Shown here: piece by piece, positions 29,001 to 41,800 of the stretch
How the letters are laid out: every line of letters begins with the position of its first letter
How positions within the stretch are numbered: position 1 is the first letter of the stretch
Assembly (NCBI RefSeq): GCF_037975245.1
Contig: NC_092580.1
Location: forward strand, 13,488,501-13,548,500
Source: Apostichopus japonicus
Lineage: Eukaryota > Echinodermata > Holothuroidea > Aspidochirotida > Stichopodidae
Direction of reading: 5' to 3'
Length of the DNA: 60,000 nucleotides
Position numbers and translations under genes: made by a program
The notes under the pieces: model-generated
Database searches by the model: none
Told to the model about the DNA's origin: nothing
Seen by the model: the letters and a program-made list of their open reading frames with translations, nothing else

Positions 29001-32000
29001 CCCCACCCTCTTACATCCTTCCCACTCCCTATTTTAACACCAACAGATGGGAACAATATCAAATTGACATACAGCCTTGTTCCCCCATGCACTCCCCATC
29101 ACTGGCCACTCCCCACTACTGCCCCCCTCTACCAGCCTTACCCTATCTTGGCCACACCCTCTCCTCGCCACATCCTTTCCCCGCCACATCCTCTCCCAGC
29201 CACACCCTCTCCCGGCCACACCATCTGCCGGAGACACCCTCTCCTGGCCATCACCCTCTCCTGGCCATCACCCTCTCTTGGCCATCCCCCTGTTCCGGCC
29301 ACCTCCCTTTCAAATAACACTGGGTATGTGTTTAAGTGCAGATCCAATGGCTAAGCAGAACCTTAAAATCTTTGCAATCCAGTCAAGTGAACATTAGGTT
29401 ACACAGCCCATCTCAGAGATACAGCATTCCAAATATCGGATTAATTTTAAACAAACCTTCTGACAGCTTCGCTTCCATCTGGATTATAGAGGGTCAGCTG
29501 TGCGACGATCCGACCGTGAGTAACTACGAGAGAAATTCAAAGGAAAAAGAAGAATGAAGATTGTTAAATGGTATTGAAAACCAAAATCAGATTCATTGCT
29601 ACACTTGATGTGCTCTGGAAACGCATACTTTCTGTATAAATATTTAGCAACTGGCAAAGAAAACTCATGTTGAGATTTCCCTGGCATACACTGATTTTTC
29701 ACATTTATTAATATTACTTGGGTTCACTTAACTTTTCTTTAACTTTTTGAAAGATTTTATAGTTTGCTTGTTTAACTTTTAAATAACTCTTTAGAAATTG
29801 GAATTCACTTAATAAATTATAACTTTAACTATACGTTGGAAACTTTACAATGTAAACACATTTTAAATCAGCTCACACCCCTACCCTGCACACCCTTACC
29901 CCGCACCCCCACCCCTCTACCCCTCCACAAACAACAAAAGATATCATTCATCACATAAAACACTTATCTTGCTCATTCCACTGGGAGATTTAGCAAGAAC
30001 TTCACTTTGAACCTTGAATACCTCCAAGGTCATTCACCTTGGATAGAATTAACTTGGCAAATTCGTGATATATCTTTTCCACACCTCTGCAAATTCTCAT
30101 GAACATTAATTTGTTGTTTCTGATTGTCTGCTAATGTTCACTTCCAGTGCTCGCCCGCATCATGCGGGGAGAAAAAAAAAAAAACTCCTTTCAGCTTTTA
30201 ATATTCAAGTACAACATGAAGACCAATGCACATGTTAAAGTAAAATAATACTCCCTTAAGAGAACCTAGCAGCCCTTTTTTCTTTTTTAATTCCTTGACA
30301 ATCAAATTTCATCTACCATACAGTTCATCTGGTGAATAATTTTACTGCTTACCCAGCCAAAACAAGTCTGTTTGCTATGAGTCATCTAATGCATTGATTT
30401 CATAAAGTCAGCTCAAGTTCACAATCAAGAGAATGCCTTTACCAGATTTATTAAATACCCTGCTCCCATAAAAAAAAAAAAAATTCCCTCCGGTGTTACA
30501 GCAGAGAGAGAAGAGCTGGCATAAACTTGGTCTTCAAACTTACAAGCACACCCAATTAATACAATTTTCACTTCGTTCCAGGATTTCTAGCACCCGACCA
30601 TGAAGATTATTACTGTGTGTGTGTCTGTATGAAGACATTGCACAGATATATATATATATATATGTACAATAGGCAGAGGATTAAGAAGGATAAGGAGACA
30701 AAGAAATGTGTATGGATGACTTGAAAGACAGATTATATTAAAATATTTAGTTTTTATTTAAGATATGAAGGAACGTACTAGGGTCAATGTAGGCACAGTG
30801 CTAAAAGGAGGGTCAATGGGAGGGGGCACAGTGTTAATAAAGAGGGTCGATGGGAGGGACGTGCATTGCTATACAGAGGGTCAATGCGGGCACAGTGCTA
30901 TAAAAAATTGTCAACCGGGGCGCAGTGCTAAAAAGAGGGTCAGTGAGGAGGTGCATTGCTAAAAAGAGGATCAATGGAAGGGGCACAGTGCTAAAATACA
31001 AAGGGTCAATGGGGGGCACAGTACTAAAATGTTACCAGTATATGGGCTATGTAGATGAGAAAGTGCAATAGAAGAGTTGAGATAGGTTAGAGAGAGACTT
31101 ATTTGTCATTTTAATATTTAGCTTACAGTAGCTCTACACAACCATACTGTAAGCAATCTAGATCAAGTAGACTTAAAAGGAATAGCAAATTGGGTAAGGT
31201 ACCAAGGGTCAAGGATTCACTGGCATGAAAAGCTGGTGAGATCATTGTGGTCAAGTGCTTTAAAAGGCAGTGGACTTGTGAGCTAAGGTATGCAGGTTTG
31301 AGCCCTGGCCAGATCATTATGTTGTGTCCTTGGGCAAAGCACTTTATCTCCATTGCCTCTCTTCACCCAGGTGTATAAAATTGGGACCTGTGAGATAACT
31401 TGTCAGTTGGGCTCTATTTAGCTGAGCTGCCATATGGCGGGATGGTTTGTGCTCGACAGGTTATCGTTGACCGGGGTAATGTTGTGATGAGCCTTGAGCA
31501 CCTTTAATAGTGGATATGTCTGCGCTTTATAAATCTAATTAATTAAAAGTAGCCAGTTTGGTAGGCATACATTAAGATTAAGGTAATTGACAATAGGGAA
31601 GGAGGGTAACATACTGTACAGTAGATCTACATGTTATGTGTTCAGTATCGTAAGCAAGGAATAACTTGTTTACCATACATTTTGACAAATCAGAACAACA
31701 AACTCTGATCGCAAGATAAGATCAGAGACTCAAAAACATTACAGCCCTGTATCCTAAACATTCAAGTATCATAGCTTCTAAGGCTACCATAGTACTTCAA
31801 CTGATTGTGAGTTGATTCTGTTACACGACCTTCTCGTCTTGCACACAAAGTCATTTCATTAATTGATGCTTTTGTTCTGTTCTTTGTTAATTAGCATTAC
31901 AAAAACAAAAATCAGTTGCTCTTGAACTTAAGACTACAAGTATAATTTGCTGTCTGAAATATTTGACCGTACAGTAACTAGTGGGAGTAACAATAGTCCA

Positions 32001-32798
32001 CAGCTTATACAATACAGGAAACAACACATACAGCAAGCCTGTACTTTTCCACAAGTGGGATGATTTTCTGTGGGATGATGCGGTATGTAATAAGGGCAAT
32101 AACTGTAGTGGGTGTGACACAGGTTTGGCACTACAGTACAGTATATAGAGCTGTAATTCACTCGATGGTTAACAAAATACCAGTAATTGGTTAATAAAGT
32201 CTCTTTAAATGGCACAAGATGCTAATAGGGAAGTCAAATTATGAAATCTCTATATAGAAGGCACATCAAATGCATGCAAACCAGAGGAGAGTTCAGCTGT
32301 CAACCTTTTAGTCACCTGTGAGCACACACTTCTATAAAAAGACAGATTAATAGAGATTGCAAGACATAGAATACTATTACAGTACAGTAAAGCACACTAC
32401 CTGCAAGTCCAATTGGACAATCTTTTGGCATTTACCTACATAAAGTTTGGATTTACAATTCTTAGGTCTGTGAACTTCATGAATATCTCATAAAGTATGC
32501 TGATTGCTGTAAGCAGGGAATAGTTTAGCGTCCAAATTTTGTGTAATAGCACTTTCGAAGGCTCTTGAATTTTGTCTCTCATAGAATAGTATTGTTTCCA
32601 GTGTAGGAAACTGCTACACATCTGTACACTTGTACTGTATATAAAGCAACGGTACCATTTTATATACTGTAGCATTTTGCGATATTGGATAAATTATTCT
32701 CTGGAAAGTATGAAGATACTGTGTACTTAAATTCCCAAGCAACTTTGCAACTTTATAGCAGTGAGGCCAGCAACAGTACACACATGTGCAGCATTTTC

Positions 32799-32855
<57 letters not shown>

Positions 32856-35800
32856 CTCCAGATGGATTATGAAGTACAGTATTTCCTTATCATGTGCAAT
32901 GTGTATTTGGAGGGTATACTCACTGATGCATGTGTTGATACATATTATAGAAAAGACTGATTGATTAATCGACAGATTGATTACTCAATCAACTGATTGA
33001 ACTGATAAACTCCGTTCAATGGTATACCATGATATGAACTACCATAGGACTGGGTGCAGGTCCTCCCAGGGACTTCAAAACAACTGATTTGATGCCTGTT
33101 TTAACTATTCAAAATAGAGTTCTACAATATGATCACAGTGCATTGATAAGACTTGAGTAACCAGGTTTTTAACCTGTTTTGACAATGACACATAGAATTT
33201 CACAAGCCAATACAATTGACAGTTTAAGGCTACTATAAAAATTACCCCTGTGAAAGCCATCATGTGGAACTGTATCTACTACCCCAAAAAAAAAAAAAAG
33301 TGTACTGTTATTTCCAGAGGTCAATTAACTGATATAGTCTCTATGAGGTATAGGATAATAACATTCATAAGGAAATGAAGTGAGTAGCAAGTTCTGTGTG
33401 TGTACAGTACTATAATACGCCACATGTTTCTGAATAGCTATTGTACTAGATGGCACTAACCGACATGCAGTGACTGTACTATGAATTTACAGAGAGTAAT
33501 AAAAACAGTCCTAAGAGGTGAAGGGAGACAAAGACAGACATACTGATAATATAGTGAAGTGTAGGTACAATACAGTGATATGCTTTCAAATGCAAAACAG
33601 TGACACCAGATATACAGTATACAGATACATGAGTGTGAACAGAAAAAGACAAATGTTTTTTTTTAATCAGTTTTGATACAGACTTCAAATACTTCATGCT
33701 CACACAGATTAAATACACAAACTTTCATTTTTCTCCTGTGCAAAATTTCAACTTGCAATACTGGTTTGTATGGATATTTCATGTGCAAATTTAAAAATGT
33801 TCTGAATAATTTTAGCCTATGACTTCTGATGACCTTTGACCACTATGAGAAACTATACTTCTTTGACAAGAATGGAACTACAAGCTCTGTATGAAGCTTA
33901 TTGTCATTAATAGGATTTACTTAGGGAATTACCACATTAACAAGGTTTTAACAGACTTTGACCTCTGGTGACCTCAGATGAACTTTGACCTCCATGAGAA
34001 ACTACAGTAGAAATTTCTTGGTGGTTAGGTTCAAAGTGCTGTTAATATATTTAATATACTTTGGAAGTAACATTTCATTTTTCTTTCACAAATATCAGCA
34101 ATTTGTTTGTTCTAAATTTGTTCTTTTTTTCACTTTTCTTTCACAAATATGACCAATTTCTTTTTTCTTCTAATGTCTAATTGTTTTTATTTCTAACTTA
34201 TACAACTTTTTTTTTTACTTTCCTTTCCCAAATATTGGCAATTTCTTCTTCTAATTTCTCATTTCTTTTTGCATTTATTCTTTGACTTTTCTTTCACAAA
34301 TATAAGCAATTTCCTTTTTTCTAATTATTTTCTCTTAATTACTATTTTTTTCAACTCACATACCAAAAATAAAGAGGCACCACAATTGAAGAGCTTTTAG
34401 AGTAAGCATTAAAAAGAAATATAAATTTATACCATTCAAATGTCCTCCACTACTTCAGTGAGGTACTTCTCTGGTGGATGCAATTTGGGAACGTCATTTG
34501 TTGTTGACTTTTTTCTAATATTTTTTATTGATTTTCTTTATTTTTTTTATGAATACAAGCAATATAGCTTTCCAGAACCAATCTTTTACTTTAGTTCATT
34601 TAATATGTTCATACAATATTGCTGTTTAACTCATTCACTAGTACAAAATTACTCAAACAGCGGTCAAACGCACGCCTTTAAAAGGAAATGTTTTCCGTGA
34701 TTGCCATGACAAACAGCAAAAACAGGGGGGTTGTATTTCACGTTCTTCTATTAATGGACTAGTACTCTGAAATACTACAGTTAACTTGAGAGCCTTCAGT
34801 TAGAATTATTTCCTTTTGTCATTGACTTCCTTATACTTGTGAATATCTTGCAGAGTAAAGTACAAAAAGATATGGTAATACTTGGAATGTTTACAAACAA
34901 TCCGAGTTGATTTCATTGATTACAGTCACGCATAATTATAGGAGCAAGAAATAGGTCACAAGTGTTACTGACAAATCCATGGACTAAGATACAAGTATCA
35001 GAAAATGCTAACTTTTTTTTTTTGGGGGGGGGTCTGTGTTGTATTTTTAAAGTTGATTTTCGAAAGGTCAGTATGTTCCAACTGCTACCAGATTCAAACC
35101 AGCAAACAAAACTGCAATTTTTTACTTGGCCACTGGAAAAATAAATTTATTCTAACCAACCAAAAGATGCGATTAGCTGGTATTTAGCCTTCAAAACTTA
35201 GAGAATGTTCAATATATATGGCAACATCTCTCCCAATCTTGAGTCTGCATGGCATGAAATGCATCACAAACAGGATGAATAATGTCCAAACATTATGTCC
35301 AACATTACGTCCAACATTATGTCCAACAATAATGTCCACTGTAAAGTCTACACTGGGATTAAAGCTTTACTTAATTTGAACCACTGTCCAGACATAACAT
35401 CACTGTCCATAGCTCAGTAGGTTTGGGCATCCTCATATAAAAGCAGACCACAGCTGATTTCAAAAAATAAAAAATAAGTTTCAAGAAATGAGAAATAAGT
35501 TTCAAGAAATATGAAAACAAGCTTGATCAACTGCTTGACTTTAAGCTTCTCTATAAAGGTAGATTGCCTTTCTGGTATACATGATTCCAGGAATCCTGGA
35601 TAATATATATCTCAAGTTTTCTCGTCCAACTTGAATATTCATGACCTTATTCTTCCAAGGGTTAATATATATATCGACACCTAGACGCAATTATCAATTC
35701 GGTGCCCTTTATCTTCCTCCGTGTAAGTGCTTGACAAGTCATTTACAGAATGGCATAAATCTCTAACCAAGACGCACTAAAGTAAATGAAGCTAGGACGA

Positions 35801-38800
35801 ATATGCACACATCTCAGGTACAGTGAACTGAATGCACAGTGTTGGAATTATAGCTCAACAGCAAGATCCTTCAGTGCAATACCAATGTGAACAAGTTTCA
35901 TGGTATCTGAACTAACTAGTGCCTAAACGTAGATCTTGGAGATTTTTTTAAAAGTACAAACATATTTGTCATGGACACAATATCATTCCTAACGTACTAT
36001 ATTTGCTTCAGTACGACCACCCATACTTCAATTGAGGTCAAAATTCATGGTCTTCTCTGAAGAACGTTACAAAATTTACCTGTGTACTTTTCAAGTACCT
36101 CTTACGCGTACTTCATGCTAGCTAATAACATAAAGTGCTCTTGTTTAACCTACATTCCAACCACTTTATGACACCACAATTGAAGACAGTAATATGCAAA
36201 GAAATTTTCACAAATTTAATATTCCAAAGTTCTGTTAAAGCTATAGTCTGCATGGATGGTAAATTTGGTATCAATTTCAGACCAAGCCATATGTCACAAA
36301 TATTTAAGAGGAATACCTCTAGATATAAATATATACACCTCGGCTACAACCATTTGAACACTACAGTAATTCCAGCAGCAATTTGCAAAGCTGTTCGTTC
36401 CACTTTGACAGCTGAGAGATGTAATGATAAAAGTTCATCTTGAACTTTGAACTTTTCAACGTACTGAGAACATTTCAGAGGAATGCTGACAAGATGGCTT
36501 TACGAGCGACACAGTCTTTATTACCTGATTCATACGTGCATGCATACAATTAAGTCAATATAGTAAACAGAAATTAGATACAGCACTCATGAATTCTCTC
36601 AAACAACAGTGCTGTTAATGTTCACTGAACTTCAAACACAAACACACTGTAGACATTTAACAGGACTTTCAATAACACATTCAAGCCACTCTCAGGTTTA
36701 TGACTTAAATTACTGTACAAGAGTTAGCAGATTCCTCCTGCTGTGTTATCACAACCCCAGTTTGCTATTAGAGATAGTTTCAATATTGGGTTGCATAACC
36801 AGGTACGGACAACAAAATTTGAATCAAAATACAATCCACGAGTGATGTTTAATCTGATCTAGATATATTACTTCCCATTTGATTAAACGAACGTGATGTG
36901 TTCTTTCAAAACAAAGAATGGAGCAAGGCAATGCGCGGGGTGAAGTACTTCTTTCATACTTTCATTTGGGTGGTAGAATGAGGAGCTAGATTGACTGCGG
37001 GCAACTGGTCAACAGGGAGGGTCAGTGTCAAAGGTTACCAGTTCTTTTTAGTCATGTCTTGACCTTGGGTGCAGATGTTGTGAGGAGACAGGTAAGTGAG
37101 GAGTGAATTAATTGGACAAATTACTTCTGATTCAATCAAATGCATGTGATATCTTCTCTCAAATGAAAAATGAAGAAAGTTAATAATGAGAGGATTGAAT
37201 TACTTCTTACATGAAAGAATTCTTTAATGCACAACAACGATAGGGAATTCTTCATCTATATATTTGATACATAAACTGTACAGTAGGTCCACATTGGAAA
37301 GTTTCACACTGAGCTTTCATCTCTTCTTCTTCCACTAACCAGAGTAGCTTTACTGTACACCAAACTTTCCAGTATAACACACCAGTCCCATATATGTAAC
37401 TTTCACATTTGGGTTCTAAGATGTCCACCATTCAACCATTTGACCAATGTTAAAAGAGTCATTTAATATTCATAACAACTTTTAATATTCATCAATAGCT
37501 ATACAACATACAACTACACAACAATAAACCTACCAACTGTGGGCTTCAATATTCCTAGATTGCACCTAATCTAAATCTCCAGTTTATCACCAGTGCAACA
37601 AGTAAACCTCTGGTTTTAAGACCATGTAATTTACATATAAATTCCAAAACTTACTGGTTTGGATATTTACGAGTGACGAGCTTACCTGTCTCCTCACAAC
37701 CTTAGCACCTCATTCTACCGTGCCTATAAAGTCCTGGTAAATAAATAACACTGTGCGCCCTCTATGACCGGACCCCCCTTCCGGTCCCTCCTCCTTTCTC
37801 ATGAGACCATTCCTAAAGAGTGGCCTCACGGACACGGGAGTGGGGGTGGCAAGGTCTGGCCACCCCCAACGACCCCCGTCGAGTTAACTTCCCAAAGTGA
37901 ACCCCTAACAAAAAATTCACTGACGCCTTCTTAGCAGGGGGGAGTGTAACCCTCCCCGGCGCAGCGGGAAGGGGGGACACTCTCCTGAACCCTGCAGGCG
38001 GAACTACCCCTTACACTAACAAGGAGCCTAAAGATTTACGGTCCGCCACTTGTTACCCTTAGATCAACTTAGGTGAGAACGTAAGTGGAAGACTATGTAC
38101 GCAAACGCATACGGAAACACATAGGTACACTCACCGATAGACATAGTCGATGGCTCTCTGGTGGATGGTGGTTCTGTCTATCTGGTGTGAAGCTCGGAGT
38201 CATGAGTCAAGTCGAGCGACCGCTCCTCCGTCCGGCTGTGTCCCACCACCCTCTCGGGGGAGGGAGGCGGGAATGGAGACAGGTAAGCTCGTCACTCGTA
38301 AATATCCAAACCAGTAAGTTTTGGAATATTTACTTCGCTCCTCGCTTACCTGTCTCCTCACAACCTTAGCACCGAGTGGCACTGCCCGATGGTGGGAGGC
38401 CCGAGGGGTGGGACCTGTTACCCACCGGACCTCGCATCACCGCGCTACCAAATGCCGCTTCGGCGTGTAAAGTGTCGGTCAAGTAGCAGGCGACGAACGT
38501 AGTTGGAGTTTTCCACGCTGCTGCTTTGAGTATGTCCTCTACCGGGATGCCGGCGAATAGGGCTGTAGAGGCCGCGACCCCTCTGACGTCGTGAGCCCTT
38601 GGTCGGGAGGTCCCCGATGTGAACGGGCGTATGATCTCTACTAGCCACCTGGATAGAGTGTCTTTGGAGGCCGCTGCGTAGGGTGGTCGTGGTATGATGA
38701 AGAGAGAAGTTGATTGTCTTAACTTCTCTGTCTTGTTCAGGTACCATTTCAGTGCCCTGACTGGACACCATCGTTTGTCCTCGGCTACTGATGACATGGT

Positions 38801-41800
38801 CTTAATTTCCGGGATGAAAATGTCTCCTGGCAAGAAGGTCAAGGTCTGGTTCTTTGCAATAAATGACGGGTCTGGAACCATCCTCACCCCGTGGCCCTCA
38901 AATCTGATGTGATTCTGCTTGGTGGATAGGGCGTGGAGGCAACTCCTCCTTCTTGCTGACGCAACTGCGACGAGGAAGAGTGTCTTTTTTGTGAGGGCAG
39001 CCAGGGAGGCGTTAGCCATTGGTTCGTATGGGCGTCCTGCCAGGGCATGTAACACTGCTGAGAGTCCCCAGGAGGGGGCCAGCCGTCTGATCTGTGGGCG
39101 ACGATTCCCCATGCCTTTGATGAGTTGTGCAATGTACGGGTTATTGCTCAGTGTGGAGCCATCTGGGAAGCCCTGGTGGATGGCAGCGATGGCCGACCTG
39201 TAATTCCTGATAGTGGAGACTTGTTTCCCTTCTCCGAAGAGTGAGAGGAGGAACTCGGCTATCTGTGTCACAGAGGCAGCAGGCAGCAGTATCTGTCTCG
39301 GTCGGCACCATTGGTCGAACTTCCGCAGACGGGAATCGTAAGTCGCTGCGGTCGTTCCCCTTCTAGCGTCGGCTGCCATCGCGGCAGCTGCTTCTGAAAA
39401 GCCTCTCTGTCGTAGGGAAGACCGGACAGCCTCCAGGCAACTAATTGTAACCCCTTGATGTCTGGGTGGGAGAGAGTTCCCTGTCTCTGGGACAGTAGGT
39501 GGGGCTTGTCCGGTAGACTCACTGGGACGTCCATGAGGAGTTGGGGGATCTCGGCGAACCAGGGTCTGCGAGGCCAGAACGGGGCTATTAGTGTGAACCT
39601 GCCCTTGGAGTTCCGAATTTTCCTGAGGACTTGTCCGATCATACATAGCGGCGGGAAGATGTACGCATCCATGTGGTCCCAGGAGAGGGACATTGCGTCT
39701 GTGTGGTAGGCCAGGGGGTGGAATCGTCTGGAACAGAAGGTCTGGAGTTTGTTGTTCTTGTGTGTTGCGAACAGGTCTATCGTGGGCCTGCCGAAGATCG
39801 AAAAGATTCTGTCGCAAGTCTCCTGTTCCAGAGACCATTCGTTGGGGTCTATATGCCCCCTGGATAGGGCGTCCGCCATCACGTTGAGCTTGCCTGCGAT
39901 GTGGGAAGCCCTTAGGATCGTGCCGGAGTCCTCGGCCGCTGTTATCACCTCCCACGCGAGTCGGCACAGTCTCTCTGAGCGGGTGCCCCCCTGCCGATTG
40001 ATGTAGGCCACCACTGTCGTGTTGTCGGTGAAGATTGTGGTTATCGTTCCCTGTACGTGGTCGTTGAAAGCTTCCAGGGCTCTTTTGACCGCCATCATCT
40101 CCAGGATGTTGATGTGGAGAGATGTTTCTGTTTGGGACCACGTCCCCCATGCTGTGCGATTGCTCCAGTGAGCTCCCCATCCGGACAGTGACGCGTCCGT
40201 CGTTATCGATGTCATTGGTAGCTGTATCGCAAAGGGTACCCCTGAACTCCAGTTGTTTGGGTCGAGCCACCATCGAAAGTGTTGTGTGACCTCCTCTGAC
40301 CTGTAGATGAGCGTTGTTTTGTCTGGGTCTGTAGGGTCTGCGGACCTCAGCAGGTGCAGTTGCAGAGGTCGCATGTGTAGCCTGCACAGTCTCACTATAT
40401 CGACGAGGCTGGCCATGAGTCCCAGGGCCCGGAGCCATGTCCCCGTTGGTGACCCCCGGTGTGCCAAGATCTGTTGTGTGGTCGCCTTGACTGCCGCGAC
40501 TCTTTCTTCTGAGGGTCGGGCTACCCCGGTGGTGAAGTCCAGTATGGCCCTGAGGAACTGGATCGTCTGGGAGGGTGATAGCCGTGATTTCTTCTGGTTC
40601 ACGATCCAGCCCAGTTCTTGAAGGGTCTGGAGCGTTTTGTGGACGTTGTTGGTTGCTTCCGATAGACTGTTCCCTACTACCAACCAGTCGTCTAGATATA
40701 CGTAGAGGGTGACCCCTCTTTTTCTGAGGTAGGCGACTACTGCTCCCGCGACTCTCGTGAAGGTTCTGGGAGCCGTGGCTAGGCCGAATGGGAGCGCCCG
40801 GAACTGGTAGTCTTGTTCTGCGTACCGGAACGCTAGGAATCGTCGGTGTTCTTTGTGTATCAAGATGTGCAGGTAGGCGTCCCGTAAGTCTACGGTCGCC
40901 GCCCACATGCCCTTTCTGAGTAGGGGTAATATTAAGTTTAAGGTCTCCATACGGAAGTGTTTTGGTCTGATGTGTTTTGTGTTCAGGGGTTTTAGGTTTA
41001 GGATGGGACGCCAGGTGCCGTCCCGTTTTTTGGTCAGAAAAAAGGAGGACCGGAAGAGTGGTCCCGTCTCTTCCGGAACTCTTGTAATTGCCTGCTTGGC
41101 CAGCAGGGCCAGAATTTCCCCTTCTAGGGCTAAGCGTTTGACGGGGTCCGTGGGTGTGAGTGTCTGCCTTCCTCCGCCCCCGAAAGGTGGGCTGGAGGAG
41201 AATTCTATTTTGTACCCGTGTTTGACTGTGTCCAACACCCACTTGTCCCCGCCAATAAATTCCCATTGCTGGGAGAAGTTTGTTAGTCTCCCCCCCACCG
41301 GCGGAATGGCCGCGGTGAGGTGGGCACCCCTAGGGCTGGGCGGCGAACGCTGGTCGATTGGAGGAGCGGTCACTGTCCCGTCTGGTCGACGTGGAGCCTC
41401 TGCCTCCTCTGGGGGCCCAGGGGCGGGTTGGACGGAAGGCTGCCCCCCGGCTTCGGCCTCTGAGAGCTCCTCTGCTCATAGATTTGGCGGGTGCTGCTCT
41501 CGTTCCCCTAGGTGCTCTGCTCTCCCTCGGGCGGAAGGGTCTGGTTCTCTGGGTAGGTGGGGGTCGGAATTCTGATTTGGCCAGAGTCTCCCTTCGGGCT
41601 ACCTCTTCCTGGAGTTTCTTTTGGAAGCAGCCCGCAAAAAGGTCTTCCCCGAGGATTGGTAGTTCCAGCATTCTGTCCTTCGCCTCCGTCGAAGGCCAGT
41701 GGATGGCGGAGACGATGTTTTGTCTACGGGCCTTAACGGACCTGGTAGCGACCCTTGCAAATTGATCGTACGCGAGTCTGACGAGGGGGCCCAGCAGCAG

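Larger units (their letters stand above)
29524..37640. other. SLMAP intron 2, part 3' of the DIRS
   Basis: No exon seen in 8.1 kb. Holds a TG/TA microsatellite near 30616-30663, a 31-bp degenerate repeat, a SINE, a long (TA) run, a T-rich repeat, a 12-bp repeat and a DIRS-end-like fragment (listed separately). Short TACAGTA/TACTGTA words are unusually common from about 31.6 kb onward. Confidence 0.5.

Noticed and set aside
28962-29397. Several overlapping Pro/His/Leu-rich ORFs
   Set aside because: Translation of the C-rich degenerate minisatellite in SLMAP intron 3.
32761-32964. ORF with (YI)n
   Set aside because: Produced by the (TA) microsatellite.
40907-41575. 222-codon plus-strand ORF and others at 38-43.4 kb
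   Set aside because: Antisense shadows of the DIRS ORFs; no family features.
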